A stretch of 64,000 bases of DNA from Bacteroides mediterraneensis (GTDB lineage Bacteria > Bacteroidota > Bacteroidia > Bacteroidales > Bacteroidaceae): positions 62,001-126,000 of the forward strand of contig NZ_JACJKA010000002.1 of assembly GCF_016900355.1 (NCBI RefSeq), read 5' to 3'. The notes beneath the pieces were generated by a model. It was not told where the DNA came from. It ran no database searches and saw nothing but the letters and a program-made list of their open reading frames with translations. How positions within the stretch are numbered: position 1 is the stretch's first letter; each line of letters begins with the position of its first letter. The translations under genes and the position numbers were made by a program. Positions 35,959 through 45,813 of this stretch are shown in pieces.

Positions 35959-37653
35959 ATGGAATATTCTTTTTATGATTTTTTAGCGCTTCTCGGCTCG
36001 TTGGCGCTCTTCCTTTATGGAATGAAAATCATGAGTGAGGGACTTCAGAAGTTTGCGGGCGACCGACTTCGCAGTATCTTAACCGCAATGACTACGAACC
36101 GTGTCACTGGAGTTCTGACCGGAATGCTGATTACTGCCTTGATTCAGTCGTCGTCTGCCACTACCGTGATGGTGGTCAGCTTCGTAAACGCCGGTTTGTT
36201 GACACTCTCCCAGTCTATCGGAGTGATTATGGGAGCCAATATCGGAACCACCGTGACAGCGTGGATTATTTCGGCTCTCGGTTTCAAGGTAGACATCTCC
36301 GCCTTTTCTCTGCCGCTTCTGGCCTTTGGTATTCCTTTATTGTTTTCGCAAAAAAGTACCCGAAAATCCATTGGGGAATTTATTTTCGGTTTCGCTTTCT
36401 TGTTCATGGGCTTGAACTTGCTGAAGACCAATGCGCCCGACTTGAGCCAGAATCCGGACATGCTGGCCTTTGTGCAGAACTATACGGATATGGGATTCAT
36501 CTCCGTGCTGCTGTTTGTCTTCATCGGTACAATATTGACCATGATTGTACAGGCTTCGGCGGCCACCATGGCAATTACCTTGATTATGTGTGCCAACGGC
36601 TGGATTAGTTTTGAACTGGGAGCGGCTTTGGTGTTAGGGGAAAACATTGGAACCACAATTACGGCCAATCTGGCGGCTCTGACGGCCAATACGCAGGCGC
36701 AGCGGGCGGCCATGGCACACTTGATGTTCAACGTGTTTGGTGTAATCTGGGTATTGATTCTGTTCAAGCCTTTCCTGGCGATGGTAGACTGGATTATTAC
36801 AGACTTTATGCACGTGAGTGAAGCGGACGGAGTGGCTGTTTCCTTCAAACTGTCGGCCTTCCATACTTGTTTCAATGTGTGCAACGTATTGATTCTGATC
36901 TGGTTCGTACACTTCATCGAAAAGACGGTGTGCAAGATTATTCCGCAGAAGGAACAGGAAGAGGAATATCGCTTGCAGTTCATCACCGGTGGTATGCTTT
37001 CTACGGCTGAATTGTCCATCCTGCAGGCCCGGAAGGAGATTAACCTCTTTGCTGAACGTATTCAGCGCATGTTCCGCATGGTACGCGACTTGCTTCATAC
37101 CGAGAATGAAACGGATTTCAACAAGCTGTTCAGCCGGGTGGAGAAGTATGAGAATATTAGTGACAATATGGAGCTGGAGATTGCCAACTACCTGACACAG
37201 GTGTCCGAAGGCCGTTTGAGTTCGGAAAGTAAGTTGCAAATCCGGGGAATGCTCCGTGAGGTGACAGAGATAGAAAGCATCGGCGACAGCTGTTACAATC
37301 TGGCCCGTACGATTAACCGGAAGCGCCGGGGGAACGAAGATTTCACGAAAGCACAATATGAGCATATTGCTCAGATGTTCCAACTGACAGACAATGCCTT
37401 GACGCAGATGTTGGATTTGGTGAGAGATACCCATCAGCAGGTGGATGTGAACAAGTCGTTCAACATTGAGACGGAAATCAATAACTACCGGAATCAGCTG
37501 AAAAACCAGAATGTGATTGATGTCAATGAAAAGAAATACGACTACCAGATGGGAGTACATTATATGGATATCATTGCCGAGTGTGAGAAACTGGGCGACT
37601 ATGTGGTGAATGTGGTAGAGGCCCATCGGGACGTGAAAGAGAAGAAAGCCTGA
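35959..37653 (+). CDS. Na+/phosphate cotransporter family protein (NptA/YjbB type)
   Basis: A 564-residue inner-membrane protein with two inverted Na/Pi repeats. The QSS-type signature is QSSSATTVMVV in repeat 1 and QASAATMAITL in repeat 2. Each is followed by a GxNIGTT motif (GANIGTTVTA and GENIGTTITA). About 8-9 membrane spans occupy residues 5-315. The C-terminal 230 residues form a cytosolic PhoU-like helical domain. The family moves inorganic phosphate with sodium, often as efflux in bacteria. It is convergent with the GH110 gene and shares a terminator with it. Confidence 0.88.
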   Translation: MEYSFYDFLALLGSLALFLYGMKIMSEGLQKFAGDRLRSILTAMTTNRVTGVLTGMLITALIQSSSATTVMVVSFVNAGLLTLSQSIGVIMGANIGTTVTAWIISALGFKVDISAFSLPLLAFGIPLLFSQKSTRKSIGEFIFGFAFLFMGLNLLKTNAPDLSQNPDMLAFVQNYTDMGFISVLLFVFIGTILTMIVQASAATMAITLIMCANGWISFELGAALVLGENIGTTITANLAALTANTQAQRAAMAHLMFNVFGVIWVLILFKPFLAMVDWIITDFMHVSEADGVAVSFKLSAFHTCFNVCNVLILIWFVHFIEKTVCKIIPQKEQEEEYRLQFITGGMLSTAELSILQARKEINLFAERIQRMFRMVRDLLHTENETDFNKLFSRVEKYENISDNMELEIANYLTQVSEGRLSSESKLQIRGMLREVTEIESIGDSCYNLARTINRKRRGNEDFTKAQYEHIAQMFQLTDNALTQMLDLVRDTHQQVDVNKSFNIETEINNYRNQLKNQNVIDVNEKKYDYQMGVHYMDIIAECEKLGDYVVNVVEAHRDVKEKKA

Positions 37654-37676
37654 AAAAGAGGTCAATCAAATAAACA

Positions 37677-37719
37677 GTAATCCCCGCTACAGACGTGCAT
37701 CGTCCGTTGCGGGGATTAC
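37677..37719. terminator. Bidirectional terminator between Na/Pi transporter and GH110 genes
   Basis: GTAATCCCCGC pairs with GCGGGGATTAC around a 21-nt loop region. It is the only strong hairpin between the two convergent genes. The T-run after it is weak on both strands. Confidence 0.65.
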
Positions 37720-37723
37720 TATT

Positions 37724-37756
37724 CTATATATTATTCTGCTCTATATATTATTCTGC
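37724..37756. repeat. Tandem 17-bp duplication over the GH110 stop codon
   Basis: CTATATATTATTCTGC occurs at 37724-37739 and again at 37741-37756, separated by one base. The second copy contains the reverse complement of the last codons and stop of the GH110 gene, so the first is a duplicate of the gene's 3' end. Confidence 0.8.
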
Positions 37757-39526
37757 GATTTCCACCCGGTTCACTTTTTCCAGCAGGAATCGATTCTGGT
37801 TCCAGTGGAAGGGCTTGTAGTCAGTATTGGTGTGGATACGGTTGCGTTTGAATACCAGTCCGTCTACCGACTTGGCATAGAGGATGGGCAAGTCGAAGGT
37901 CTCAAACTCGTTGTCCGTAATCTGGATGGCGCCCGGCTTTCCTCCGTGGAAATACTTCACCTGATGCTCCAAATCGGGAATTTCCGGATAAATGGAAATT
38001 ACGGCATTGGTAAATTGGAACATGTTGGTCAGGGCATTTACAAACCGGTTGTGACGGATAATCACTTCGCGGCAGGCTCCTGTTTCATACCAGCCGTTGC
38101 AGTCGCCGCACAACAGGATAGCAGTTCCGGAGGTATGGTCAAATAAGTTGTGCTCTACCACAGTTTTTCTCGGTGTACTGAACAGAGAGCCTCTGGCGCG
38201 GTTGTTCCGGATGGTGTTGTGGGCAAAATACACCTCGGGGGTCCAGGTCAGATTCTCAATGCCGAAGGCTTCCTGGTCGTCCAGTTCCTTGGGAAGCGGT
38301 TGCTGGAAACGGATACGGAACTCCTTGGCCCCATGAGCGGTCGGCTGGTCTTGCGCCGTGATACTTTCAATGCGATTGGTTCCGTCCAGCAGTTCCATGG
38401 TTTGGGAACGGATGAACTGCACTTCGTCGCCGGCAAATCCCCAGTCGAATCCCCAGGCCTGCTCGTGCATGTAGCGTGCTAAGAGGGTATGATCGTCCAC
38501 CCGTTTCGTCACCTTCAGGTAAGTGCCGTGTACATTGATGGCATCGTCCATCATTCCTTCATAAATTCCGTTCACCGATACGATTTCGCCTTTGCATTGC
38601 GAGAAGTGAGTGGCATCGGCCTGTGTCGTAAAGTAGCGTGGGTCATTGTCTCCTTTCAGGCAGACACTGAAACCGTCCATGTAGATGCTGTCGCAAAGCT
38701 GTGCCAGCAGTCCCATGCCTTGTGCGTAGTGCACTTGTATGTTTTTCAGGGTAGTGTGCGTGTTATGTGACAAGAAGATGCCCGGAGTAGGGCGATCCCA
38801 GGAACGCATGGCTACCACCGTACCTTCGGGAAGTCGTTTATCTTTCCATCGGGGCGCATAAACCAGTCCCTCACCCGCCTTGACGCAACCTTTGGTGGGG
38901 CAGCCGATGTCGCTGGTATTATATACAATGTGGTGGCTTTTCTCTTCGAAGGCGATGCCCGACATCGGGTGCAAAGTCCATCCGTCACCGTAAGTCTCAA
39001 AGATGGAGTCTTTGGTCAGGCGGTATTTCACCCACGAAGCAGGGCGGAAAGTGATACCTTTGTCGCCTTCATTCTTCACAATCTGTACTTGGGCAATGTG
39101 CGGGTTCTCAAAATCAATGCTGAAGTCTTTCAATGTACAGTTTGTGCTGCGCAGGAGGGAAAGTGGAATCATCTGTCCGTGGAAGACAAATTCGGCTCCG
39201 TTACCTTCCAGCGTGATGGATTGCAAGTCCTCCAGGGCGAGACCCACCTTCTTGGGATTGGTCTGGTCGTGGTTAGAAATATAATACGTGCGTTCTGCTG
39301 CACCTTCTGGATAGAAATGATAAGTACCGCTTTGGAAACGCAGCACCAGTGTCTCACCTTTCTTGGCTTCTTTCTTGATTTTTGCCAACGCTTTCTCCAT
39401 GCGGGCCGACATGTTGCTTTTCTTCTCGGGAGTAATGCCGAACCGAGCCATGTTATACACTTGCTGGGCACATACAGGTAGGCAAAGGACCGTGGCCAGC
39501 AGCAGGCATCCTAATCTTATTCTCAT
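37748..39526 (-). CDS. GH110 alpha-1,3-galactosidase (exported)
   Basis: A 592-residue right-handed beta-helix enzyme. The signal peptide is about residues 1-21. The family opening (SGTYHFYPEGA, ISNHDQTNPKKVG) and repeated beta-helix rungs match GH110, whose Bacteroides members remove alpha-1,3-linked galactose from blood-group B or linear alpha-Gal structures. The catalytic aspartates appear as Asp304 (TTQADATHF), Asp327 and Asp328 (GMMDDAINVHG). The 23-residue spacing equals that of Asp321/Asp344/Asp345 described for a marine GH110. Whether it needs the branching fucose (subfamily A) cannot be read here. It is divergent from SusC and forms part of that locus. Confidence 0.87.
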   Translation of the reverse strand: MRIRLGCLLLATVLCLPVCAQQVYNMARFGITPEKKSNMSARMEKALAKIKKEAKKGETLVLRFQSGTYHFYPEGAAERTYYISNHDQTNPKKVGLALEDLQSITLEGNGAEFVFHGQMIPLSLLRSTNCTLKDFSIDFENPHIAQVQIVKNEGDKGITFRPASWVKYRLTKDSIFETYGDGWTLHPMSGIAFEEKSHHIVYNTSDIGCPTKGCVKAGEGLVYAPRWKDKRLPEGTVVAMRSWDRPTPGIFLSHNTHTTLKNIQVHYAQGMGLLAQLCDSIYMDGFSVCLKGDNDPRYFTTQADATHFSQCKGEIVSVNGIYEGMMDDAINVHGTYLKVTKRVDDHTLLARYMHEQAWGFDWGFAGDEVQFIRSQTMELLDGTNRIESITAQDQPTAHGAKEFRIRFQQPLPKELDDQEAFGIENLTWTPEVYFAHNTIRNNRARGSLFSTPRKTVVEHNLFDHTSGTAILLCGDCNGWYETGACREVIIRHNRFVNALTNMFQFTNAVISIYPEIPDLEHQVKYFHGGKPGAIQITDNEFETFDLPILYAKSVDGLVFKRNRIHTNTDYKPFHWNQNRFLLEKVNRVEIAE

Positions 39527-39843
39527 AGTTTATGAATTAAGTATTTAGCACTATAATTAATGGCAAAGGTAAGTGTTTTCTTCTTTTATTGTAAATTTTA
39601 GTGGAGTAGTTTATTGGCATAGGGAGAATATGGTTGGTCGGACCCTATTATGCGTAATGGAGGAATGTATAAATAATGATGTATAATAAATTATTTTGCT
39701 TATTTTATTCACAAGTTGTATTTGAAATAAGATTTAATGATTTGATACTAAAATATTTTAGAGATATTGTGAAAGTATTTGATTTTTTTCTATAAATTTG
39801 CGGAGATTAAATATATGTCTATTCTATTAATCTCAATAATATT
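39527..39843. promoter_or_regulatory. Divergent intergenic region between GH110 and SusC genes
   Basis: A very A/T-rich 317-bp gap with a promoter box at each end. A minus-strand TACCTTTG (39564-39571) faces the GH110 gene and a plus-strand TAAATTTG (39793-39800) faces susC. The best -33 partner for the latter is TTG at 39767-39769, 23 nt away, which is longer than usual. No regulator gene or strong inverted repeat is visible in between. Confidence 0.55.
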
Positions 39844-42800
39844 ATGAAAATGAGGAAAACAAACAATGTTAGCCGGCTGATGGTGTTAGCAAGTGCTTTG
39901 TATTGCGCATCTCTTCCAACATTTGCCACATCCACTGTACCGGAATCAATGGCTTCAGTTGTTCAACAAACAACCAAACTTAAGGGTGTTGTATTAGATG
40001 CAAAGACAGGTGAGCCGATTATCGGAGCGAATGTATTGATTAAAGGTACGGCTGTCGGTACAATCACTGATTTTGATGGAAATTATGAGTTTGAAGGTAC
40101 GGTAGGTGCCAAACTGGTCATTTCTTTTGTGGGTTACAAATCTATTGAAGTGACAGCGACGGCTCATAACCAGACTATTAAATTGAGTGAAGATTCGGAA
40201 GCACTCGACGAAGTAGTAGTTGTGGGTTATGGTATGCAGCGTAAAAGCTCCATCACGGGTTCTATTTCTTCTGTTAAAGCGGATAAATTGAAAGACATTA
40301 CTACACCGAGTGTAGCTAATATGCTGCAGGGTAAAATTGCTGGTGCGGTAGTAGTTCCTACTTCTGGTCGTCCGGGTGACGGAGTGAGCATCCGTGTGCG
40401 TGGTATTGGGTCTATCCGTGGTAATGTAGAGCCTTTGTGGGTAATTGATGGGGTTGTGGGAGCTTCTTCTGCCGATTTGAACCCCAATGATATTGAATCT
40501 ATTTCTATTCTGAAGGATGGTTCGGCTACGGCCCTCTATGGTTCGCGTGGTGCTAACGGTGTCATTCAGGTGACTACCAAACGTGCCACTTCGGGCCCTT
40601 CACAAATTGATTTGTCGGCTAAGTTTGGTATTTCTCAGTTGCAGAAAGGTAATTTGGAGATGATGACAGGTGCTGAGTATTACGATTATGTGCGTACAGC
40701 ATACGAAAATGCCGGCACACTGGATGCCCAGGGATGGTTACAGCCTTATCTGCGCGATCGGAACTTTGACTGGTGGGATTTGGCTACTCAGAATGCCTTG
40801 ACACAGAATTATAATCTTGGCTACCGTTATGGTAATGAAAAAATTAAGGCATATTTGTCGGCCGATTATTATTCTGAAGAAGGTACCATCAAGGGATTTG
40901 ATTATGATCGTTTCACCATCCGTTCGAACACTGATTATGTGGTTAATGACCGTTTGACTTTGAAATCTAAGATTTCTGCCAGCTACAAGGAGACTAACAA
41001 TCAGGAATACTCTTTGGCACATACCAGCTATACACCGTGGGATACTCCGTGGGATTCTCATGGAAACATAAAGGATGGTACGCAGGGTGTGCCGACAGCT
41101 GCAGATGCTCCAACTGCCAACCCAGATGATTACTGGTATTCTGATGGAGGATCCAACTTCTTGTATGATAGATCTTTGAACTGGAGCAAGACTCGTAGCA
41201 ACGGTATCGATTTGGGTCTCGGTCTTGATTTCAAGATTATCGACGGACTGACTTTTGAATCTAATAACCGTGTTGGTTTCAGTAATAACTATTCTAATTC
41301 CTACGTAGATCCTAACAGCCGTTCGGGTGCGGGAACCAATGGTTCTTACGATGACGGACAGTCAAATACCCGTTCTATCTACACCAGCCAGTTGCTTCGT
41401 TTCCTGAAGACTTTCGGTGAAAAACACGAAATCAATGCTTATTTGGGATATGATTACGATGAATATCGTTACTGGAATCTTTCGGCTACGGCGTATAAGA
41501 TTTTCCAAGGAGCTGAAATTATCAATGCAGGTGCGGATGATCCTACTGCCAGTGGTACGAAGACAGAATCGAAGAATGCGGCTGTGTATTTGAATGTCAA
41601 TTATTCATTCGATAGCAAATACTTGATTCAGGGTATGATTCGTCGCGATGGTTCTTCTAAATTCGGTAGTGACAAGCGTTGGGCTACCTTCTGGTCAGTC
41701 GGTGCCGGATGGAATATGCACAAAGAAAACTTCCTCAGCGGGGTAGAATGGATCAACGAATTGAAGCCACGTGTATCCTATGGTATTAGTGGTAACCAGC
41801 CGGGCGGGGCTTATGAGTGGGCCACCATCTTTGGCTACACTTCTCAGTACGCCAACGAAATTGCTTTCTTGTCCAACTATCAGGGTAACCCTGACCTGTC
41901 TTGGGAGGAAACAGCCAACTTCGATGCCGGTATCGATATCCGTCTGTTCGACCGTGTGAACATTACTTTCGATTACTATCTGAAGAAAGTGAAGAACTTG
42001 ATTTACTTGCGTCACTTGCCTGCTGTAACGGGCTTCAACCGTCAGACGGCTAACAACGGTAAGATGGAAAACTCTGGTGTGGAATTGACTATTACTCCTG
42101 AATTGATTAAGACCAAAGACTGGTATTGGGACATTAGCTTCAATATGGGTTATAACCGCAACGAGGTAACTTATCTGCCCGATGGTGATGATTTGACGAT
42201 GCAGGCAGTTGCAGTTGGTTATCCTTATATGAACTGGTATATGAAAGAATGGGCCGGAGTAGATACCATGACAGGTACACCGCTTTGGTTTAAGGTTGAT
42301 CCTGAGACTGGTGTGAAGACCGTGACCGGTAACTACAATGACGCTACCAACGTATTGCTCGATGCTTCGCCTACTCCGAAAGTGACTGGTGGCTTGAGTA
42401 CTAATCTCAGTTGGAAGGGGTTGTCACTGAACGCGAACTTTACTTTTAGTGCCGGTGCTAAGATTTACAACGGTATGCGTGCCGGGGCTCTTGACCGTGA
42501 TGCAGAACGTCCTTCTCAGCCCGCTATGAGATTACCTGACGGATGGACCCGTTGGGAAAAACCGGGTGACATCGCTACGCATCCGCAGTTGAAGGCCGGT
42601 GGTAATAATGGCGCTTCTAACACTTCTACCCGTTACCTGGAAAATGGTGACTACTTTAAATTGAAGACTTTGACGCTGTCGTACAGCCTTCCCAAGAAAT
42701 GGTTGCATTCGTTGAAGATTTCGGGAGCCAATATCAATGTGAGCGGAGAAAATCTGTTTACGATTACTAAGTTCTCGGGTCAGGATCCTGAAATTCTGTT

Positions 42801-42885
42801 GTCCTCTTCTTACAAAGGTAATGCCAGCGAATTCGGCTATCCTACCGTAAGACGTTTCACCATAGGATTGAATGTTAACTTCTAA
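39844..42885 (+). CDS. SusC-family TonB-dependent transporter of the GH110 locus
   Basis: A 1013-residue outer-membrane transporter. It has a signal peptide to about residue 29, a carboxypeptidase-regulatory-like domain (LKGVVLDAKTGEPIIGANVL), the TonB-box stretch LDEVVVVGYG, a plug with GSRGANGVIQVTTKRA, and a beta-barrel ending RRFTIGLNVNF. It lacks an STN domain, as does the first SusC in the window, so control through an anti-sigma factor is not indicated. Together with the SusD-like gene 26 nt downstream it should import oligosaccharides that the GH110 enzyme trims. Confidence 0.93.
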   Translation: MKMRKTNNVSRLMVLASALYCASLPTFATSTVPESMASVVQQTTKLKGVVLDAKTGEPIIGANVLIKGTAVGTITDFDGNYEFEGTVGAKLVISFVGYKSIEVTATAHNQTIKLSEDSEALDEVVVVGYGMQRKSSITGSISSVKADKLKDITTPSVANMLQGKIAGAVVVPTSGRPGDGVSIRVRGIGSIRGNVEPLWVIDGVVGASSADLNPNDIESISILKDGSATALYGSRGANGVIQVTTKRATSGPSQIDLSAKFGISQLQKGNLEMMTGAEYYDYVRTAYENAGTLDAQGWLQPYLRDRNFDWWDLATQNALTQNYNLGYRYGNEKIKAYLSADYYSEEGTIKGFDYDRFTIRSNTDYVVNDRLTLKSKISASYKETNNQEYSLAHTSYTPWDTPWDSHGNIKDGTQGVPTAADAPTANPDDYWYSDGGSNFLYDRSLNWSKTRSNGIDLGLGLDFKIIDGLTFESNNRVGFSNNYSNSYVDPNSRSGAGTNGSYDDGQSNTRSIYTSQLLRFLKTFGEKHEINAYLGYDYDEYRYWNLSATAYKIFQGAEIINAGADDPTASGTKTESKNAAVYLNVNYSFDSKYLIQGMIRRDGSSKFGSDKRWATFWSVGAGWNMHKENFLSGVEWINELKPRVSYGISGNQPGGAYEWATIFGYTSQYANEIAFLSNYQGNPDLSWEETANFDAGIDIRLFDRVNITFDYYLKKVKNLIYLRHLPAVTGFNRQTANNGKMENSGVELTITPELIKTKDWYWDISFNMGYNRNEVTYLPDGDDLTMQAVAVGYPYMNWYMKEWAGVDTMTGTPLWFKVDPETGVKTVTGNYNDATNVLLDASPTPKVTGGLSTNLSWKGLSLNANFTFSAGAKIYNGMRAGALDRDAERPSQPAMRLPDGWTRWEKPGDIATHPQLKAGGNNGASNTSTRYLENGDYFKLKTLTLSYSLPKKWLHSLKISGANINVSGENLFTITKFSGQDPEILLSSSYKGNASEFGYPTVRRFTIGLNVNF

Positions 42886-42911
42886 GTAATGATAAATAAT
42901 AAGATAAAACT

Positions 42912-44711
42912 ATGAAACTGAAATATACATTAGGTACCTTGTCGGCTGCGTTTGCCTTGGCAGGCTGTAGCTTGGACGTGAATATGTACGACGGTGTGAC
43001 GGGTGAGGACGTAACAGCCCGTAACATTGTGGAATTGTCGCAAGGCAGTTACAGCATGTTGAAATACGATGACGGACTGATTGATTATGGATATTTTTTC
43101 TGGGCTTACGGTGCGGACGACCTTTCATGGGGGGGGACTTCGAGCGATGCGAAGTTTGATATTTATGACTATAGCCGTAACATTAACAGTTCAATTACGG
43201 AATATACCTGGGAGTTGGGTTATCGTACCATCGGTAATTGTAATAAGGTGATTGAGATGGGAGCTGAACTTGGTTCGAACATCACCGACGAGGAAAAGGT
43301 CATTGTAGGTGAGAATTACTACCTTCGTGCCTTGTCTTATTTCCTGTTAGTGAACGAATTCGCTCAGCCTTATTCCAATAATCCTACACAGAATCCAGGT
43401 CTGCCATTGAAGCTGACCAGCGATCCGGACGACCTGCCTAAATCTCGTTCTACGGTAGCTGAAGTTTACGATCAGGTAGTAAAGGATTTGCAGGATGCCA
43501 TCACTTATATGACACTGCCAGCTGGTATGTCTCCGAAGAACAGCTGCTATGCCACTAAGGAAGCTGCTCAGGCGTTATTGGCTCGCGTGTATCTGTACAT
43601 GGAAAATTGGGACGGTGCTTGGAATATGGCCAATGAGGTCATTAATTCAGGTCGTTTTAATCTGTTGCAGGGTGATGATTATAAAATCTATTCTCAGTTC
43701 GTTCCTGAGGACAACTCTGAGACCATTTTTGCCGTACGTCGTACAAAACTGAAAGACGACGGTGGATATGAAAGAATGGGAGGTCTGTACATCCAAGTGG
43801 ACAACAGTGGTTGGGAAGAAGTATATGCTTCTGCTCCTTACCTGAACTTGCTGGAGTTGTATTTGGATGATAAGGGTTATCCCAAGGATTTGCGTAGTAA
43901 CTTCATTACCAAACGCTATGTAGAGGATGGAACGGATACTTCCAAATATCCTATTACCGGCAATCCAGAGCGGAACTATAAGGATTGGACCTTTGTGTAT
44001 GCAGCCAAGCGGGCAGGTGCTAATGCCAATTATGAATACCGTCAGATTTCTGTCACCAAACAGAACGACGGAACGTATGCCATGGGTGCAGAAGATGCAG
44101 CTAATTTCCAAAGTGCGACCATCCAATCGGAACCTTATAACTTGGGAACCCGTTACTATGTGCAAGCTTCAGACGGAACGAAATATATAGGCCGTATCGA
44201 ACCGCGTGTATACGATGCCAGAACTCTTCGTCAGAAGGAAGCTATGTTCTTGGTCTATGCCATTAATAAATGCTCTTATCAGGAACAGTATTACCACTTG
44301 TGGTCACCCATTATCTCTCGACTGGCTGAAATGTATCTGATTCGTGCAGAGGCCAATTTGGAGAAAGGTGGCTCTACACAGACCACTCTTGACGACGTGA
44401 ACGTGATTCGTAAGAGAGCCGGTATTCCTGAATGGACACTGGAAAATATCCAGACTGCTGAAAACGGCCAGCCGAAGGATATACATAAAATCATTGAAGA
44501 AGAACGTATGTTGGAATTTGCATGGGAAGGTCTCCGTCGGTTCGACGTGTTCCGTTGGCGTCATACGCTCGACCGCAAATATCCGGGTGGACATACCTTG
44601 AGACAGGGTGACCGCTATTTGGAAATTCCTTACAACTCTCCTTCTGTATGCGAGTTCATCCCGCAGGCTCAGTATGATGCCTATCCTTATGATTTAGGAC
44701 AGAACCCCTAA
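42912..44711 (+). CDS. SusD-family glycan-binding lipoprotein of the GH110 locus
   Basis: A 599-residue surface lipoprotein with lipobox LAGCSLDV. SusD helical repeats are seen (GENYYLRALSYFLLVNEFAQ; EMYLIRAEANLEKGG) along with the closing LEFAWEGLRRFDVFRW motif. It is longer than the first SusD in the window because of larger loops in the middle. It is the expected partner of the SusC protein encoded directly upstream. Confidence 0.92.
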   Translation: MKLKYTLGTLSAAFALAGCSLDVNMYDGVTGEDVTARNIVELSQGSYSMLKYDDGLIDYGYFFWAYGADDLSWGGTSSDAKFDIYDYSRNINSSITEYTWELGYRTIGNCNKVIEMGAELGSNITDEEKVIVGENYYLRALSYFLLVNEFAQPYSNNPTQNPGLPLKLTSDPDDLPKSRSTVAEVYDQVVKDLQDAITYMTLPAGMSPKNSCYATKEAAQALLARVYLYMENWDGAWNMANEVINSGRFNLLQGDDYKIYSQFVPEDNSETIFAVRRTKLKDDGGYERMGGLYIQVDNSGWEEVYASAPYLNLLELYLDDKGYPKDLRSNFITKRYVEDGTDTSKYPITGNPERNYKDWTFVYAAKRAGANANYEYRQISVTKQNDGTYAMGAEDAANFQSATIQSEPYNLGTRYYVQASDGTKYIGRIEPRVYDARTLRQKEAMFLVYAINKCSYQEQYYHLWSPIISRLAEMYLIRAEANLEKGGSTQTTLDDVNVIRKRAGIPEWTLENIQTAENGQPKDIHKIIEEERMLEFAWEGLRRFDVFRWRHTLDRKYPGGHTLRQGDRYLEIPYNSPSVCEFIPQAQYDAYPYDLGQNP

Positions 44712-44743
44712 TAGAATAAATTGGTAGACTGGGAAATAGGGCT

Positions 44744-44772
44744 TGCCTGCCTTTCCCGTAGAGAGGCAGGCA
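44744..44772 (+). other. Hairpin between SusD and BACON/discoidin genes
   Basis: TGCCTGCCT (44744-44752) pairs perfectly with AGGCAGGCA (44764-44772). No T-run follows, so it probably sets the relative level of susD and downstream mRNA by stability or partial termination. Confidence 0.6.
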
Positions 44773-44815
44773 GCATCTGAAGATCATAATTTATATACAT
44801 AACAGAAACTGTAAA

Positions 44816-45655
44816 ATGAAAAGAATATCTTATTTTTTGTCGCTTCTCTTACTGGCATTGTTCTGTGGCTGTAAGGAGCAAGAACAACCTTATGTGGGTT
44901 ACATTATTATTGAACGGGCCGTACTCGACGCAGCTGAAGGTTCTACTACTACAATCACGGCTGATACGGATATTCCTTCTGAAATGATTTTTACCATGGA
45001 AGACGGAGTGGATTGGTGCACGGTGTCTGCTTCCGGTAAGGAGATTACTGTGAAAGCTACTCAGGCCAATCCGGATCCTTCCAATTATCGTACTGCTACC
45101 GTTCAGGTGAGATGCGGTTATCGTACCACTTCTTTTACCGTGTTGCAGAAGTATGAAGGTCAGACTACATTACAATACGACTGGACCACATGGACAGCTA
45201 CAGGCTCTGACGTAGAAACTGGTGACGGAGGTGGTTATCCTAGTCTGTTCACTGATGATCGTACTCAATTCTGGCACAGTGCTTATACCGGTGGAAATGC
45301 ACCGCTTCCTCACACGTTGGTTATCGATATGCAGGAAGAGTTGGAATGTGTCAGCTTTGCTATCGGCCGTCGTGTAAATGGGGAAAATAATTATCCTTCG
45401 GTGAAAACTTTGCAATTGTGGGTCAGCACAGACAATGAGAATTTCACTCAGGTGGGTGGATTTACATTTGCTTTGCCATGGCAAGCCCCTGATGGCACTA
45501 TCGTAGAGGGAAACAGTCCGTTGGTTCCGGCTGAAGAAGTCATCACATTGACTGAACCGGTAGTAGCCCGTTATGTCAAACTGGTTATCACAGAAACCAA
45601 TAACGACACTGGCGTTTGTCAGGTATCTTACTTCAAGGCATACGGAAAGATTTAA
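44816..45655 (+). CDS. BACON plus discoidin (F5/8 type C) surface lipoprotein
   Basis: A 279-residue protein at the SusE/SGBP position of the locus. A lipoprotein signal with Cys near residue 19 (LFCGCKEQ) is followed by a BACON-like domain (about 30-120). The signature of that domain is VDWCTVSASGKEITVKA then YRTATVQVRCGYRTTSFTVLQ. The C-terminal half (about 125-279) is a galactose-binding-like F5/8 type C fold (DDRTQFWHSAY, LPHTLVIDMQEE, VARYVKLVITET), similar to CBM32 modules. Such proteins bind glycans at the cell surface and help feed SusC/SusD. It ends at a terminator hairpin. Confidence 0.8.
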   Translation: MKRISYFLSLLLLALFCGCKEQEQPYVGYIIIERAVLDAAEGSTTTITADTDIPSEMIFTMEDGVDWCTVSASGKEITVKATQANPDPSNYRTATVQVRCGYRTTSFTVLQKYEGQTTLQYDWTTWTATGSDVETGDGGGYPSLFTDDRTQFWHSAYTGGNAPLPHTLVIDMQEELECVSFAIGRRVNGENNYPSVKTLQLWVSTDNENFTQVGGFTFALPWQAPDGTIVEGNSPLVPAEEVITLTEPVVARYVKLVITETNNDTGVCQVSYFKAYGKI

Positions 45656-45678
45656 GTGAAGAATCTCTCTCCATACAG

Positions 45679-45714
45679 AAAGGCCGTTCTCCGGGTGAGA
45701 GGATGGCCTTTCTT
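45679..45714 (+). terminator. Terminator of the GH110-associated Sus operon
   Basis: AAAGGCCGTTCTC pairs with GAGAGGATGGCCTTT with a small bulge, followed by TCTTAT. Confidence 0.65.
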
Positions 45715-45742
45715 ATGTGAATATGTGGAGAAAAGAAAATGA

Positions 45743-45783
45743 AAATCCCCCGCTTGTCATTTTTCTGAACAAGCGGGGGATTT
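45743..45783 (-). terminator. Terminator of the FKBP genes
   Basis: A perfect 15-bp stem, AAATCCCCCGCTTGT (45743-45757) with ACAAGCGGGGGATTT (45769-45783). On the minus strand a T-rich stretch follows, in line with the FKBP genes that end here. Confidence 0.8.
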
Positions 45784-45813
45784 CCCGAAGTAATGTGACA
45801 CAGTGGATGTGTA

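Noticed and set aside
36634-37665. 343-codon minus-strand ORF across the Na/Pi transporter gene
   Set aside because: Opposite-frame shadow. The + strand frame has both Na/Pi repeats and a PhoU-like domain.
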